Source: an uncultured Bacilli bacterium (GTDB lineage Bacteria; Bacillota_I; Bacilli_A; RF39; UBA660). From it: DNA of 64,000 bases. Positions 49,729 to 58,886 of the stretch are shown here, piece after piece. The stretch covers positions 186,001 to 250,000 of the forward strand of contig CAKOHR010000001.1 in the NCBI GenBank assembly GCA_934085825.1, read 5' to 3'. Both the position numbers and the translations under genes were made by a program. Positions within the stretch are counted from its first letter, which is position 1, and each line of letters opens with the position of its first letter. The notes beneath the pieces were generated by a model. That model was given only the letters and a program-made list of their open reading frames with translations. It ran no database searches and was not told the DNA's origin.

Positions 49729-52224
49729 ATGGATATAGTTAAAAAAATTGAAGATTATAGCTTAGAAGAAATAATGTCTTTAAGATTTGCTGCTTATGCC
49801 AAAGAAATTATTCAAGATAGAGCTATACCTGATGTAAGAGATGGACTAAAACCAGTACAAAGAAGAATTTTATATGCAATGTATAAAGCTGGTAATACCT
49901 CTGAAAAAGGTTATATAAAATGTGCTGCCACAGTTGGGGATGTTTTAGGTAAATTCCACCCACATGGCGACTCATCTGTTTATGATGCTATGGTTCGTAT
50001 GTCACAATGGTGGAAACAAAATCATATACTTGTTGATATTCATGGTAATAATGGTTCTATGGATGGAGATGGCCCTGCAGCATACCGTTATACTGAAGCA
50101 AGACTTGCTAAAATAAGTAATGAGCTTTTAAAAGATTTAGATAAAAATACCGTTGCTTGGGCACCAAACTTTGATGATAGATTTTTAGAACCAACTGTTT
50201 TACCTGCTAAATTTCCTAATTTGCTTGTAAACGGAACAAATGGTATTTCAGCTGGATATGCAACAAATATTCCTCCGCATAATCTCGGAGAAATAATAGA
50301 TGCCACAATTAAAAGAATTGATTCACCAAATTGTTATTTAGATACTATTTTAGAAATAGTTAAAGGTCCAGATTTTCCAACTGGTGGTATAGCTTTTGGC
50401 AGGCAAGGAATAATAGATGCATTTAAAACTGGTCGTGGTAAAGTAATAGTTCAAGCAAAATATGAATTTGTAAAAGAAAAAGGTAAAGAACAAATAATTA
50501 TTACGGAAATACCTTTTGAAGTAAATAAACAAGCATGTGTTGCTAAAATAGAAGGTTTAAGAATAGATAAAAAAATAGAAGGTATATCAGAAGTTAGAGA
50601 TGAAACTGATAGAACAGGTATAAGAATAGCAATTGATTTAAAGGCGAGTGCTAATAAAGATGTAATTATGAAGTATTTACTTAAAAATACTGATTTACAA
50701 ATATCTTATAATTACAATAGTGTAGCAATAGTTAATAGAACACCAAAAACTTTAGGCATTTTAGAAATACTTGATGCATATATTGCTCATCAAAAAGATG
50801 TTATAACTAAAAGAACAGAGTTTGATTTAGCTTATTACACTAAAAATTATAATATAGCAACAGGACTTATAAAAGCAATATCAATCCTTGATGAAGTAAT
50901 TGCCTTAATACGTGCTAGTAAAAATAAAAGTGATGCTAAAATTAATTTAGTTAATAAATATAAATTTACGGAAGAACAAGCTGAAGCTATTGTAACATTA
51001 CAACTTTATAGATTAACTAATACAGATATTGTAGTTTTAGAAGAAGAATGTGAAAAGTTAAAAGGTTTAATTGAAGAATGCAATAAAATATTAGAAAGTG
51101 AAAATGAACTTAAGAGTGTTATGAAATCCGAACTAAGGGAAGTAAAGAAAAATTATGCTACACCAAGGAAAACTGAAATTAGGGATGAAATAGTTGATAT
51201 TAAAGTTGATGCTAAAGAAATGATACCTGATGAAAATGTTGTCGTAGTTGTAACAAATGATGGTTATGTAAAAAGAGTAAGTACTAAAAGCTTTAAATCA
51301 AGTGATGAAGAAACAACTTTAAAACCGGGTGATTATGTAACGGCGAAGTACTTAACATCAACAAGAAGTAATTTGCTTTTATTTACAAATCTTGGTAATT
51401 ATTTATTTGTACCTGTACATATTTTGCCTGAAACTAAATGGAAAGACTTAGGTAAACATATAAGCAATACTATTATGATTCGTGAAAATGAGAAAATAGT
51501 TGCAAGTTTAATTATGAAAGATTTAGATAAAAATGTTACATTATTTACTAAGAATGGTTTAGTTAAACAGGTAGTCCTTAGAGATTTTGAAGTAACTCGT
51601 TATTCAAAACCAATGACAGCTATTAAATTAAAAGATAATGATGAACTAGTTAATGCTGATATTTCTAAAGATGAAGTATTATTTGTAACTAATAATGGAT
51701 TATCACTTAGGTTTAATACAAATGAAATACCTGTTGTGGGTACTAAAGCAAGTGGTGTTAAAGGCATTAATCTAAAAGATGATTATTGTGTATATGCCAG
51801 TCCAATAAAAAGGGAAGAATATTTAAATATATATACAAACTTTAAAACAATAAAGAGATTAAAGTTATCTGATATTTCCAGTATATCTAGAGCTAAAAAG
51901 GGTAATATGTTATTTAAAAAAGCTAAAACAAAAGATTACAAGATAAATTTTGCTTATTTAACGGGAACTAAAGATATTAATCTTTATAAAGTAGATACTG
52001 ATTTCCATGAACTTAAAAATAGTGAAATACCTATTATGGATTTGGCATCAACTGGAAGTCAAGTTAAATATAATTATGATTTATTTACCCTAAAAAAAGA
52101 ATTAATTGATTTAACTAAAGTTAATCAAAGTGAAATTAAAGATGAAGTTAAAGAAGAAATAAAGCCTTCTAAAAAGGAAGAACAATTATCTTTTGCTTCG
52201 TTTATAGATGAATTTAAAATTTAA
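49729..52224 (+). CDS. parC: DNA topoisomerase IV subunit A
   Basis: The DNA-cutting subunit, 831 residues. The catalytic tyrosine is Tyr121 in AAYRYTEARL. The quinolone-determining region reads HPHGDSSVYDAM, with Ser82 and Asp86 at the positions linked to resistance, i.e. the susceptible-type Ser. FPNLLVNGTNGISAGYATNIPPHN and DRAIPDVRDGLKPVQRRIL fit ParC. The C-terminal beta-pinwheel follows (about 500-790) without a GyrA box, and then a Lys/Glu tail. The start has AAGGAGG. Confidence 0.93.
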   Translation: MDIVKKIEDYSLEEIMSLRFAAYAKEIIQDRAIPDVRDGLKPVQRRILYAMYKAGNTSEKGYIKCAATVGDVLGKFHPHGDSSVYDAMVRMSQWWKQNHILVDIHGNNGSMDGDGPAAYRYTEARLAKISNELLKDLDKNTVAWAPNFDDRFLEPTVLPAKFPNLLVNGTNGISAGYATNIPPHNLGEIIDATIKRIDSPNCYLDTILEIVKGPDFPTGGIAFGRQGIIDAFKTGRGKVIVQAKYEFVKEKGKEQIIITEIPFEVNKQACVAKIEGLRIDKKIEGISEVRDETDRTGIRIAIDLKASANKDVIMKYLLKNTDLQISYNYNSVAIVNRTPKTLGILEILDAYIAHQKDVITKRTEFDLAYYTKNYNIATGLIKAISILDEVIALIRASKNKSDAKINLVNKYKFTEEQAEAIVTLQLYRLTNTDIVVLEEECEKLKGLIEECNKILESENELKSVMKSELREVKKNYATPRKTEIRDEIVDIKVDAKEMIPDENVVVVVTNDGYVKRVSTKSFKSSDEETTLKPGDYVTAKYLTSTRSNLLLFTNLGNYLFVPVHILPETKWKDLGKHISNTIMIRENEKIVASLIMKDLDKNVTLFTKNGLVKQVVLRDFEVTRYSKPMTAIKLKDNDELVNADISKDEVLFVTNNGLSLRFNTNEIPVVGTKASGVKGINLKDDYCVYASPIKREEYLNIYTNFKTIKRLKLSDISSISRAKKGNMLFKKAKTKDYKINFAYLTGTKDINLYKVDTDFHELKNSEIPIMDLASTGSQVKYNYDLFTLKKELIDLTKVNQSEIKDEVKEEIKPSKKEEQLSFASFIDEFKI

Positions 52225-52231
52225 AAATGTT

Positions 52232-53106
52232 TATTTATATAATAGGCATTTTTTTTGTATACTAGGAAAGGTAAAATTTGATGTGCCATCTAAATTATGG
52301 CTGGTTATTATAGTATTACTACCAAAAATAGTTCCTTTTATAGTTGCAATATCACTACTTTTATAAAAGTTGTAGTCTGGTGGTGTGTCTAATGATTCTG
52401 CCGTGGTTACGTTAATTTGATCATTCTATCGATTAAGTCTCTAAAATTTAATTCAAATGGTATGTTGGTTAAGGAATATATTTTAAAATTCAGTTTGTGG
52501 TACCATTCGTTGATTCTCCGTTTTCACTAGTTATTATAACTTCACTATTGGGTAATATGTGTAGTAGTGGTGCTTCTAGAGCTGCCTTAAATAAAAAGAT
52601 TGATTATCTGAGTTATCTATTGTAAAGTTGCCTCCGATATAAATGTGATTGGCTTTAGCTGCTATGATGGAATAGCATTATCAGTATTTTTAGTAGTTAT
52701 GATTGAATCTAATATTTTGAATTCATTGTATTCTAAAGTTGTCATGCTTGTCCCATTAAAAATTATGTTGTCAAATGTAACTAAGCTGTTTTCATAATAT
52801 TCATCAGTCGGAGCTGTAATAAGACCATTTTGATTGCTGCATTTAATAGTTATATTTTTAAATATTACTTTTTGAATTTTGGCCCCAACGGTTATAATAT
52901 TATTTCCAATAGTTAGTATGGACTTAATATTTTGATATGTACCATCGCTAGTAATTTTATTTTTGTAATCTTCAATGGAAATATTTTTTGTTATATCAAT
53001 GTCATTCATTAAAAATATGTAGTTGTAAATCATTATATTCTTCTAAAACATTTTTAAGTTCTTGAAGGCTGTTTACAACTACTTTATATTTGTCTATTAT
53101 AATCAT
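52232..53106 (-). pseudogene. Decayed beta-helix surface protein gene
   Basis: On the minus strand ATG 53106 with GGAAGTGATTT starts MIIIDKYKVVVNSLQELKNV. After a frameshift near 53030 it continues as YIFLMNDIDITKNISIEDYK and IIFNGTSMTTLEYNEFKILD. Further frames hold AALEAPLLHILPNSEVIITS and ESLDTPPDYNFYKSSDIATI. The rhythm of short Asn/Ile/Thr-rich strands following an L-x-x-L-x-x-x-L leader is that of pectate-lyase-like or adhesin-like right-handed beta-helix proteins of gut Firmicutes. Several frameshifts and stops show it is dead. The exact 3' end cannot be set. Confidence 0.5.
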
Positions 53107-53185
53107 AAATCACTTCCTATATATTTTATGAAATTTATTAATATATAAATAGTGTATTTATCATAAACTTATATAGGTGATTAAA

Positions 53186-53548
53186 TTGAAACAAGAAGAA
53201 TTTAAAAATTTTGTTAGAACTAAACCAGAATTAATTAAGTTTGTGCAAAATGGTGAAATGACATGGCAAAAGTTTTATGAATTATATGATTTGTATGGTA
53301 CTGATGAAAAGGTATGGAATAAATATATATTAGATGAAAGAGGACCTGTTGAAGATAGTATTTCTAAATTAACAAATATGGTTAAGAATGTAGATGTAGA
53401 TTCTATTAAAAGTCATATTAATACAGCCCAAAAAGCTATTGATTTTATGACTGATTTAACTAAAAAAAATAGTGTGCCTAATATGACAGATAATTTGGCA
53501 AAAGGACCAGTAGCTCCCAGGCCATTAAATAAATTTTTTGAGGATTAA
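53186..53548 (+). CDS. ylbD: YlbD-family spore coat protein
   Basis: A 120-residue protein of the YlbD putative coat protein family: FKNFVRTKPELIKFVQNGEMTWQKFYELY and LYGTDEKVWNKY are the family core (F-K-x-F-V, hP-x-L-I, V-x-x-G-x-x-T-W-Q-x-x-Y-E). The tail is helical and ends PVAPRPLNKFFED. The start is taken as TTG 53186, 6 bases after AGGTGA; GTG 53177 would overlap that site. It is followed at once by ylbE, the same pair as in Bacillus. A weak SigE-like promoter (ATA 53143, CATAAACT 53162) lies upstream. Confidence 0.75.
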   Translation: MKQEEFKNFVRTKPELIKFVQNGEMTWQKFYELYDLYGTDEKVWNKYILDERGPVEDSISKLTNMVKNVDVDSIKSHINTAQKAIDFMTDLTKKNSVPNMTDNLAKGPVAPRPLNKFFED

Positions 53549-53770
53549 ATGGAAAAGTTTTTACAAATTGCTTTTAGAGAAAATCCTAAAACATTTGATT
53601 TGTTAAAGTTAAATTCTTATTACTTTAAAGAACTTAATCGAGGAGTAGTGGACTATAAAAAATTTGTTTCTGATATGAAAATTAAATATAAAGAACGAAC
53701 TACGGATAAGTTAGAAAGTTTAATGGATAATATGGAACTTGTAAGTTCAGTTTTGAATGTATTAAAATAA
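53549..53770 (+). CDS. ylbE: YlbE-like protein
   Basis: A 73-residue protein whose text (FDLLKLNSYYFKELNRGVVD, then F-x-x-x-M-x-x-x-Y-K-x-R-T and M-x-x-M-x-x-V-x-x-V-L) follows the YlbE family pattern, W-Y-R-x-L-x-R-N-P, a linker, and T-x-P-x-x-x-x-x-x-x-N, with Tyr for Trp. Start and stop touch ylbD (TAA ATG), which fits translational coupling. The function is unknown. Confidence 0.7.
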   Translation: MEKFLQIAFRENPKTFDLLKLNSYYFKELNRGVVDYKKFVSDMKIKYKERTTDKLESLMDNMELVSSVLNVLK

Positions 53771-53812
53771 ATAAATTGACTATAATTTTAATGTAAAAAT
53801 TTGAAAGTGATA

Positions 53813-53841
53813 TTGACTATTTAGTTCATTTATAGTATCAT
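53813..53841 (+). promoter_or_regulatory. Promoter of the prepilin gene
   Basis: TTGACT (53813-53818) and TATCAT (53836-53841) with a 17-base spacer. Confidence 0.5.
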
Positions 53842-53865
53842 TTAATAGTAGAGAGGAGTTCTAGA

Positions 53866-54384
53866 ATGGAAAATATTAAAAATGAACGCGGGTTTACATT
53901 AATTGAATTATTAGCAGTTATTGTCGTACTTGCTATTGTGCTTTTGATGGGAGCAATGGCTGTCATACCAAGAATGAATGATGCTCGAAAACAAGTTTTT
54001 GCTATTGAAGCTAATACAGCTATTCAAGCAGCAGCAACAGCTTTATTGAATAATGCTTTAAATCCTAGTGCTAATAAGCCAACTTATCCAGTAGGAGAAA
54101 ATGTAGTGTGTATAACAGTAGGAGATTTGATTTCAAACGGAGATTTTGATGCCGATGCGGGTAAATATTCTGGGAGAGTTTTAGTTAAGAAACAACCAGG
54201 TAATAGTACTGTGTACCTATATGTAATTTCTATGACAAATGGTACTTTGATGGTAAATGGCAAGGGTGTTGAAAGTGGTAATAATAAAGATATTGTTTCT
54301 GGCGATATTGAGGATTATACCAGTGGTACAACTTGGGCTTGTGGCGCTGACCAAAATGCAAATAACGCTTTATGGCCAAAATAA
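53866..54384 (+). CDS. Type IV prepilin-like protein
   Basis: A 172-residue protein with a class 3 (prepilin) signal: NERGFTLIELLAVIVVLAIV, with cleavage expected after Gly and Glu at position 5 of the mature part. The N-terminal helix continues into a globular domain with two cysteines (NVVCITV, TTWACGADQ) that probably form a disulfide. Such proteins are pilins or competence pseudopilins (ComGC-like) handled by PilD/ComC. No pilus assembly gene is adjacent. The start has GAGGAG upstream. Confidence 0.85.
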   Translation: MENIKNERGFTLIELLAVIVVLAIVLLMGAMAVIPRMNDARKQVFAIEANTAIQAAATALLNNALNPSANKPTYPVGENVVCITVGDLISNGDFDADAGKYSGRVLVKKQPGNSTVYLYVISMTNGTLMVNGKGVESGNNKDIVSGDIEDYTSGTTWACGADQNANNALWPK

Positions 54385-54396
54385 TTTATTATATAT

Positions 54397-54431
54397 AAAA
54401 CTTCTGTAACTTCTTTTTAGAAGTTTTTCTT
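54397..54431 (+). terminator. Terminator after the prepilin gene
   Basis: AAAACTTCT pairs with AGAAGTTTTT around a T-rich loop, followed by T residues. Confidence 0.7.
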
Positions 54432-54475
54432 TTGCATTAAAAATAGTTGTGTTATAATGATAGAGGAGGTAGTAA

Positions 54476-55120
54476 ATGAAACTTTTTTTAAGATTTGGTA
54501 ATTATTTAGTACTTTTTTTGATTATTATTTTAGCTATTATATCATTTTATAAAACTGGAGTTTATGAAAAAGTTTTTAAAAAAAGTACAACAGGGGAAAT
54601 AATTAAAAGTGATATTGATAAAGACAGTGATGGAATAGACGATTATACAGATATTTTGGATGGGGCTAAAAAATTTATTAAAGATGAGCCTAAGTATAAG
54701 AGTAAATATTATGAAGGCGGTTATCCGACAGATGAATATAGGGTTTGTACAGATGTTATTTGGTATGCTTTAGATAACGCTGGATATGATTTTAAATCTT
54801 TGATAGATGAAGATATAAAAAATAATAAAGATAATTATGATAGTGATGTTGGTGATCCAAATATAGATTTTAGAAGAGTTAGAAATATAAAAGTTTTTTT
54901 GAAAAGAAATGTTAAAGTTTTAAAAAATGATGAAGATTTTAATCCAGGAGATATTGTTGTTTATAAAAATCATATTGCTATTGTAAGCGATAAAGTAAAT
55001 AAAAAGGGAGAAAATTATATAATACATCAACATGCTTTTTATAATTATGAAGATGATGGTTTATTTAGAGAGAAAATAGTAGGACATTATAGATGGGAGT
55101 TAGAAGATGGAAACAAGTAA
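54476..55120 (+). CDS. DUF1287 protein (predicted NlpC/P60-like cysteine hydrolase)
   Basis: A 214-residue protein with an N-terminal membrane helix (about 8-27) and a DUF1287 domain. GGYPTDEYRVCTDVIWYALD holds the likely catalytic cysteine; DPNIDFRRVRN and PGDIVVYKNHIAIVSDK hold the His, and GHYRWE closes the domain. The cysteine-histidine order resembles papain-like NlpC/P60 amidases, so a wall-related hydrolase is inferred. A TATAAT box with a weak -35 lies upstream at 54453-54458. It overlaps the next gene by 14 bases. Confidence 0.8.
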   Translation: MKLFLRFGNYLVLFLIIILAIISFYKTGVYEKVFKKSTTGEIIKSDIDKDSDGIDDYTDILDGAKKFIKDEPKYKSKYYEGGYPTDEYRVCTDVIWYALDNAGYDFKSLIDEDIKNNKDNYDSDVGDPNIDFRRVRNIKVFLKRNVKVLKNDEDFNPGDIVVYKNHIAIVSDKVNKKGENYIIHQHAFYNYEDDGLFREKIVGHYRWELEDGNK

Positions 55121-55613
55121 AATAAAAGAAAAAATTGTTAAACTTTTAATAAATAAAGATTTTGAAGGTACTGATGCTGATGAATTAATTGAAATGCTTT
55201 TGGATAATCCAACAGCTATTGATTCAGATAAAGAAGAGGATGCTAATAGAACTTTTGGTGATAAACTAGCTGATAAAGTTACAGAAATTGCAGGTTCATG
55301 GGGATTTATTGTGGTTTTTTGTATATTTCTTGTAATTTGGATGTTTATAAATTATTTAATGATTGTTAATGTAGATCCTTATCCATTTATTTTACTTAAT
55401 TTAATTTTATCTTGTATTGCAGCACTTCAAGCACCAATTATAATGATGAGTCAAAATAGAGCGGCAAAAAAAGATAGTTTAAGAAGTTTAAATGATTATA
55501 AAACAGATTTGAAAAGTGAACTTATTTTGGAAGTATTACATGAACAAATTAAAGATATTCAAGTAAATCAAAAGAAAATTTTGAAATTACTTGAGAAGGA
55601 TGATAAAATTTGA
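55107..55613 (+). CDS. DUF1003 membrane protein
   Basis: A 168-residue protein of the DUF1003 family: FGDKLADKVTEIAGSWGFIV, two membrane helices, PYPFILLNLILSCIAALQAP, IIMMSQNRAAKKD, then a charged coiled-coil tail (DIQVNQKKILKLLEKDD). The family is common but its function is unknown. Its start lies within the DUF1287 gene, so the pair is translationally coupled. A decayed copy of its last ~55 bases is found at 57348-57404. Confidence 0.85.
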   Translation: METSKIKEKIVKLLINKDFEGTDADELIEMLLDNPTAIDSDKEEDANRTFGDKLADKVTEIAGSWGFIVVFCIFLVIWMFINYLMIVNVDPYPFILLNLILSCIAALQAPIIMMSQNRAAKKDSLRSLNDYKTDLKSELILEVLHEQIKDIQVNQKKILKLLEKDDKI

Positions 55614-55639
55614 TTAAAATAAATTGCTTGGTTGTAAAA

Positions 55640-56448
55640 AGTAAATTAAATGAATAATTAAAGACATTCTATTTCCTTCCATATAATAATTATAAAATTC
55701 TTCGTCTTTATCTTTATAGCTTTTAATTCTTTCTGTTTGATACTACACTTCAACTATTTCGTCGTTGGATTTCATTGCTTTTTGTTCATTTTTTAAAAAG
55801 CTTATGTTTAATCTAATAATAAATTTTTTCCCACTTTTTTTAAACGATACATTTAGCCTAATGAAAAATATCATCTATCTATAACATAAATCATCGGAAA
55901 TAAACTATTAATATAGTTCACATATTCTATATGTTCATTACTAGAAAAAATTCTCCTTCTTTATATCTTTCCACTCTCGTATCAAGTACATATTTATTTA
56001 GTACATCATAACAGTTAGATAATTTTATTCTTGCAACTCTTTGATCATTTTCAGATGTTACTGGTTTATATATTATTCTGGTTTCTGGAGTATTTGGCAC
56101 TTCACAATCAGAACCATCAATTGCTGCAATTATGTATCCTTTGTAAGTTTTTACCTCTCCATAAAATCTTTGCATTGATTCTTTATTTAATTTTTCTCTT
56201 TGCTTTAACAACGCTGCTGTACTTACTTCATCTATGTTATATTCTTGTCTAAAAAATAATTCCATCTTTACCGTTTTACCTCTATTATTGAGAGTGTAAT
56301 ATACTAAATCTTTAGGTGTTAATTTTCTATTTCTTATAAAATTTTTTTTCCTTTTTCTACACCTAAAATTAAATGTTTTATTTTCAATACTTTCTTTCAA
56401 CTTAATTATACTATACATTAAATACGTCATTTTTATCTCACTATTCAT
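55640..56448 (-). pseudogene. Truncated IS4-like transposase
   Basis: On the minus strand, KNFIRNRKLTPKDLVYYTLN, NRGKTVKMELFFRQ, LLKQREKLNKESMQRFYGEV, and YIIAAIDGSDCEVPNTPETR are the N-terminal and first catalytic (D of AIDGSD) motifs of IS4-type DDE transposases. After residue ~235 the text becomes NIEYVNYINSLFPMIYVIDR (second block) followed by several stops and frameshifts to about 55640. The last catalytic Glu region is not found. A short inverted repeat AAGACATA / TATGTCTT (56476-56503) stands just upstream. Only a relic remains. Confidence 0.7.
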
Positions 56449-56515
56449 TCTTTTTATTTTTATTATAATTAAAAAAAGACATATTTGGTTAAAATTATGT
56501 CTTAAGTTAATTATA

Positions 56516-56779
56516 GTGGCTTTTTTTTTTTTTTTTTTTTGGTTAAAATATAGTATATAAAGTAAAATTGTTGCGTGTGATATTGATATGTATGGAGGTC
56601 TTATGAAAAAGAAAATATTAATCAGTTCTATACTCATTTTGTTAGTGGGAGCTATAATTATAAATCATAATTATAATAAAAGTGATGTATTAGAAGAAGA
56701 AAAAACTAAAGTAATAAAACAAGAAAATACACTTTCTATGATGCTTGAAACAGAAGCTGGTTCTGGAAATTATGAGATG
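56516..56779 (+). repeat. Direct repeat module, copy A (with copy B at 58863-59126)
   Basis: A 264-bp segment (T tract of 20, promoter, leader, ribosome binding site and the first ~59 codons of a secreted protein) is repeated at an exact distance of 2347 bases. The only difference I see is T20-GG here against T19-GGG in copy B. Beyond it the genes remain similar for about 50 codons and then diverge fully. Confidence 0.9.
56539..56568 (+). promoter_or_regulatory. Candidate promoter directly behind a T tract, copy A
   Basis: TTGGTT (56539-56544) and TAAAAT (56563-56568) are 18 bases apart. The -35 box begins with the last two bases of the T20 tract (56521-56540). Confidence 0.4.
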
Positions 56780-57322
56780 ACTACGGCAAGTAGTTGGCCT
56801 ACAGAAGGTTATGTGTTTAATGCAAATTTATCAAAATGTGAAAATGGTGGAGAACTAGCATGGGATGATACAAATAAGAAGGTAATAATGAGTGGTAATG
56901 TATCAGATAAATGTTATGTATATTTTGATGTATATAATAAACCTGTTTTTTGTGAGGATTCTACATATAGTAAGTGCGATATTAGTGGAGGTATATATAT
57001 GATGTTTTCAGATGGCTATTTAGTTTTTGATATTTATTATAAATCACAATTAGAAAGCTCAATATTGAATATAGTAGAGGAATCTAGACCAGCTGCTGGT
57101 GGTTCAATACTTAATAATTATGAAACTAATATAAAATTGGAAAAAGGTGTTACAACTTATAAAATTAAATATAATTGTAATTCTTATGGTCCCTCGGAGT
57201 CTGTCACTTTTTCGCTAACTATAGTAGAAGGTGCCTACTTTTCCAATCATAAGATGATTGCAAGTTATATTGTGGAGGATAAAGCAGCTGCTTATTGTGA
57301 AACTTTAGAAGATTTTAATTAA
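56603..57322 (+). CDS. Membrane-anchored surface protein, duplicated family, copy A
   Basis: A 239-residue protein with an N-terminal membrane helix (MKKKILISSILILLVGAIII), a short Lys/Glu linker, and a domain containing LETEAGSGNYEMTTASSWPT and CENGGELAWDD...SDKCYVYFD, with two conserved cysteines. The rest (from about residue 110) is Cys-containing and Ig-like in rhythm but unrecognised. Its first 59 residues are identical to those of the protein at 58950-60209. The start has TGGAGG 7 bases upstream. Probably extracellular; function unknown. Confidence 0.7.
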   Translation: MKKKILISSILILLVGAIIINHNYNKSDVLEEEKTKVIKQENTLSMMLETEAGSGNYEMTTASSWPTEGYVFNANLSKCENGGELAWDDTNKKVIMSGNVSDKCYVYFDVYNKPVFCEDSTYSKCDISGGIYMMFSDGYLVFDIYYKSQLESSILNIVEESRPAAGGSILNNYETNIKLEKGVTTYKIKYNCNSYGPSESVTFSLTIVEGAYFSNHKMIASYIVEDKAAAYCETLEDFN

Positions 57323-57347
57323 TTTAAGTAAGCCTGTAAATTGAAAT

Positions 57348-57404
57348 ATATTCAAGTAAATCAAAAGAAAATATTAAATTACTTGAGAAAATGATGTAAA
57401 ATAG
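57348..57404 (+). repeat. Decayed duplicate of the DUF1003 gene end
   Basis: This stretch matches 55555-55612, the last codons of the DUF1003 gene: 25 identical bases (from ATATTCAAGTAAATC), then a few indels, then TTACTTGAGAA. It flanks copy A of the surface protein on the right, as the intact gene does on the left. Confidence 0.75.
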
Positions 57405-57433
57405 ATTAATTTATGAAACATTTTTGATAAATC

Positions 57434-57443
57434 ATGATATAAT
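57434..57443 (+). promoter_or_regulatory. Extended -10 promoter of the HD gene
   Basis: TGATATAAT (TATAAT at 57438-57443) lies 17 bases before the HD-domain start codon; no clear -35 box. Confidence 0.4.
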
Positions 57444-57459
57444 GTATAAGTGATGTATA

Positions 57460-57942
57460 ATGAAAATAAAAAAACAAGTTGAATTTAATGATATAATAAG
57501 TGATATATTAAAGAATGAAGAAATTATTGATTTAAGATATGAATATCATCATGGTATTTCAAGGCTTGATCATTCATTAAGTGTGGCAAAGTTAACATTT
57601 AATATGTGTAAATTATTTAAAGTAAAGAAATATGAAGAAGTAACTAGAGCTGCTTTACTTCATGATTTTTATCGTACTGGAGAAGATTCTAGTTTTAGAG
57701 GACATCCAACTACAGCAGTTAATAATGCTAAAAGAGTATTTAATATAAATGATATGCAAGCAGATATTATTTATAATCATATGTTTCCTGCAACATTTAG
57801 GTTACCAAAATATAAGGAAAGTTGGATTGTAACTACAGCAGATAAATTAATGGCTATAAAAGAATGCACAAGATATAAATTGCCAATGCAAATTGGAGCA
57901 ATATTTATATTTTTTTTGAATTTTATGATTATTCAAAGATAG
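57460..57942 (+). CDS. HD-domain phosphohydrolase-like protein
   Basis: A 160-residue protein with the HD signature: H in HHGISRLDHSLSVA, then ALLHDFYRTG (His-Asp pair), HPTTAVNNAK and a last Asp in TTADKLMAIKE, giving the H...HD...D metal-site order. It should hydrolyse a phosphate ester or a nucleotide. The C terminus ends in a hydrophobic segment (IGAIFIFFLNFMII), unusual for such small HD proteins, where a further helical domain is expected; it may be shortened. A terminator overlaps its stop. Confidence 0.8.
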   Translation: MKIKKQVEFNDIISDILKNEEIIDLRYEYHHGISRLDHSLSVAKLTFNMCKLFKVKKYEEVTRAALLHDFYRTGEDSSFRGHPTTAVNNAKRVFNINDMQADIIYNHMFPATFRLPKYKESWIVTTADKLMAIKECTRYKLPMQIGAIFIFFLNFMIIQR

Positions 57943-57964
57943 ACACATAATATTGTGTCTTTTG
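57941..57964 (+). terminator. Terminator overlapping the HD gene stop
   Basis: AGACACA / TGTGTCT with a 6-base loop and a short T run; the 5' arm begins inside the TAG stop. Confidence 0.65.
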
Positions 57965-58022
57965 TTATATAGACATTTGTTTAAAAATTTGATAAACTAT
58001 TAAATTGAAAAGAGAGGTTATT

Positions 58023-58835
58023 ATGGAAAATAAGAAAAAATATATAATAATGAGTTTTGTTGGAGGTATATTTTTATTAGTAATTGGTGTTTTAATTGGT
58101 TTTGCATGTGCAAATAAGAATGCTTTTTTTAAAACATTAGAAGAAGAACCAATAACTCAAGATAAAGCTTTAGATACAAATCAAAGTAAAAATGAAATAA
58201 ATAATAAAGATGCAACTAGTGAAGTAAATACAGAATCAAAAAAAGAAAATAAAGTAGTGGATACACCAGTGCAAAATAATACTAAAAATAGTGAAACTGT
58301 AAATAAAGAAATAACAACACCAGTTTATAGTACTAAGGATAATGCTGTAATAGAAGAAATGACAAATACTTTAAATAATATTAATACAGAAAGTAGTACT
58401 TCTAATTTTAGTGATAAAGCTAAAGGTACTTTTGTATCAATTGTTGATTTTTTATTCTATGGTGGTAGTATAAAAGGGGTTACATTTAATGAACTTACAG
58501 ATTCTGGTAAACAAAAGATTTTGGAACTTGCAAATAAAATAGATGTGAAACTTGAAGAAAAAGTGCCAGGTTATAAAGATAAAATATCTAGTTCTACAAG
58601 TAGTGCATATAATAAGGCTAGTCAGGTTATAAAAAATGGTGCAAGTAATTTAAATAATTTTGCTAAAGAAAAACTTGGGGATGAAAATTATAACTCGATT
58701 ATTGATTCTAAAGACGAACTTGTAAAATATAGTAAGAATGCTTTAAATTTAGTAGGAAGTGCTGGTTCAAAACTTCTTACGAGTACTAAAGATAAATTAA
58801 ATGAATGGTATCAAAATTTCAAAAATAACAGGTAG
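58023..58835 (+). CDS. Membrane-anchored helical protein of unknown function
   Basis: Not recognised. The 270-residue protein has an N-terminal membrane helix (about 8-28, IIMSFVGGIFLLVIGVLIGF), a low-complexity linker of Asn, Lys, Thr and Glu (about 45-125), and a C-terminal region of amphipathic helices with short repeats (AYNKASQVIKNGASNLNNFA, KSLTSTKDKLNEW-like). Such tails recall apolipoprotein-like or ESX-substrate helices, but no motif allows a call. The start is set by AGAGAGG. A terminator follows. Confidence 0.6.
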   Translation: MENKKKYIIMSFVGGIFLLVIGVLIGFACANKNAFFKTLEEEPITQDKALDTNQSKNEINNKDATSEVNTESKKENKVVDTPVQNNTKNSETVNKEITTPVYSTKDNAVIEEMTNTLNNINTESSTSNFSDKAKGTFVSIVDFLFYGGSIKGVTFNELTDSGKQKILELANKIDVKLEEKVPGYKDKISSSTSSAYNKASQVIKNGASNLNNFAKEKLGDENYNSIIDSKDELVKYSKNALNLVGSAGSKLLTSTKDKLNEWYQNFKNNR

Positions 58836-58849
58836 TACTAAATTTATAT

Positions 58850-58886
58850 AAAAAGTCAAAAAGTGGCTTTTTTTTTTTTTTTTTTT
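58850..58886 (+). terminator. Terminator merged with the T tract of copy B
   Basis: AAAAGTCA pairs with TGGCTTTT around a 5-base loop, followed by 19 T residues. The same T tract is the start of the copy B module. Confidence 0.75.

Noticed and set aside
47811..52224. gyrB-gyrA instead of parE-parC
   Set aside because: The GHKL start (GSTDKRGMHHLVWEIVDNAID), the text around HPHGDSSVYDAM and the absence of a GyrA box favour topoisomerase IV.
56031..56252. Plus-strand ORF of 73 codons within the transposase relic
   Set aside because: It lies antisense to recognisable IS4-type motifs and has hydrophobic, low-complexity text.
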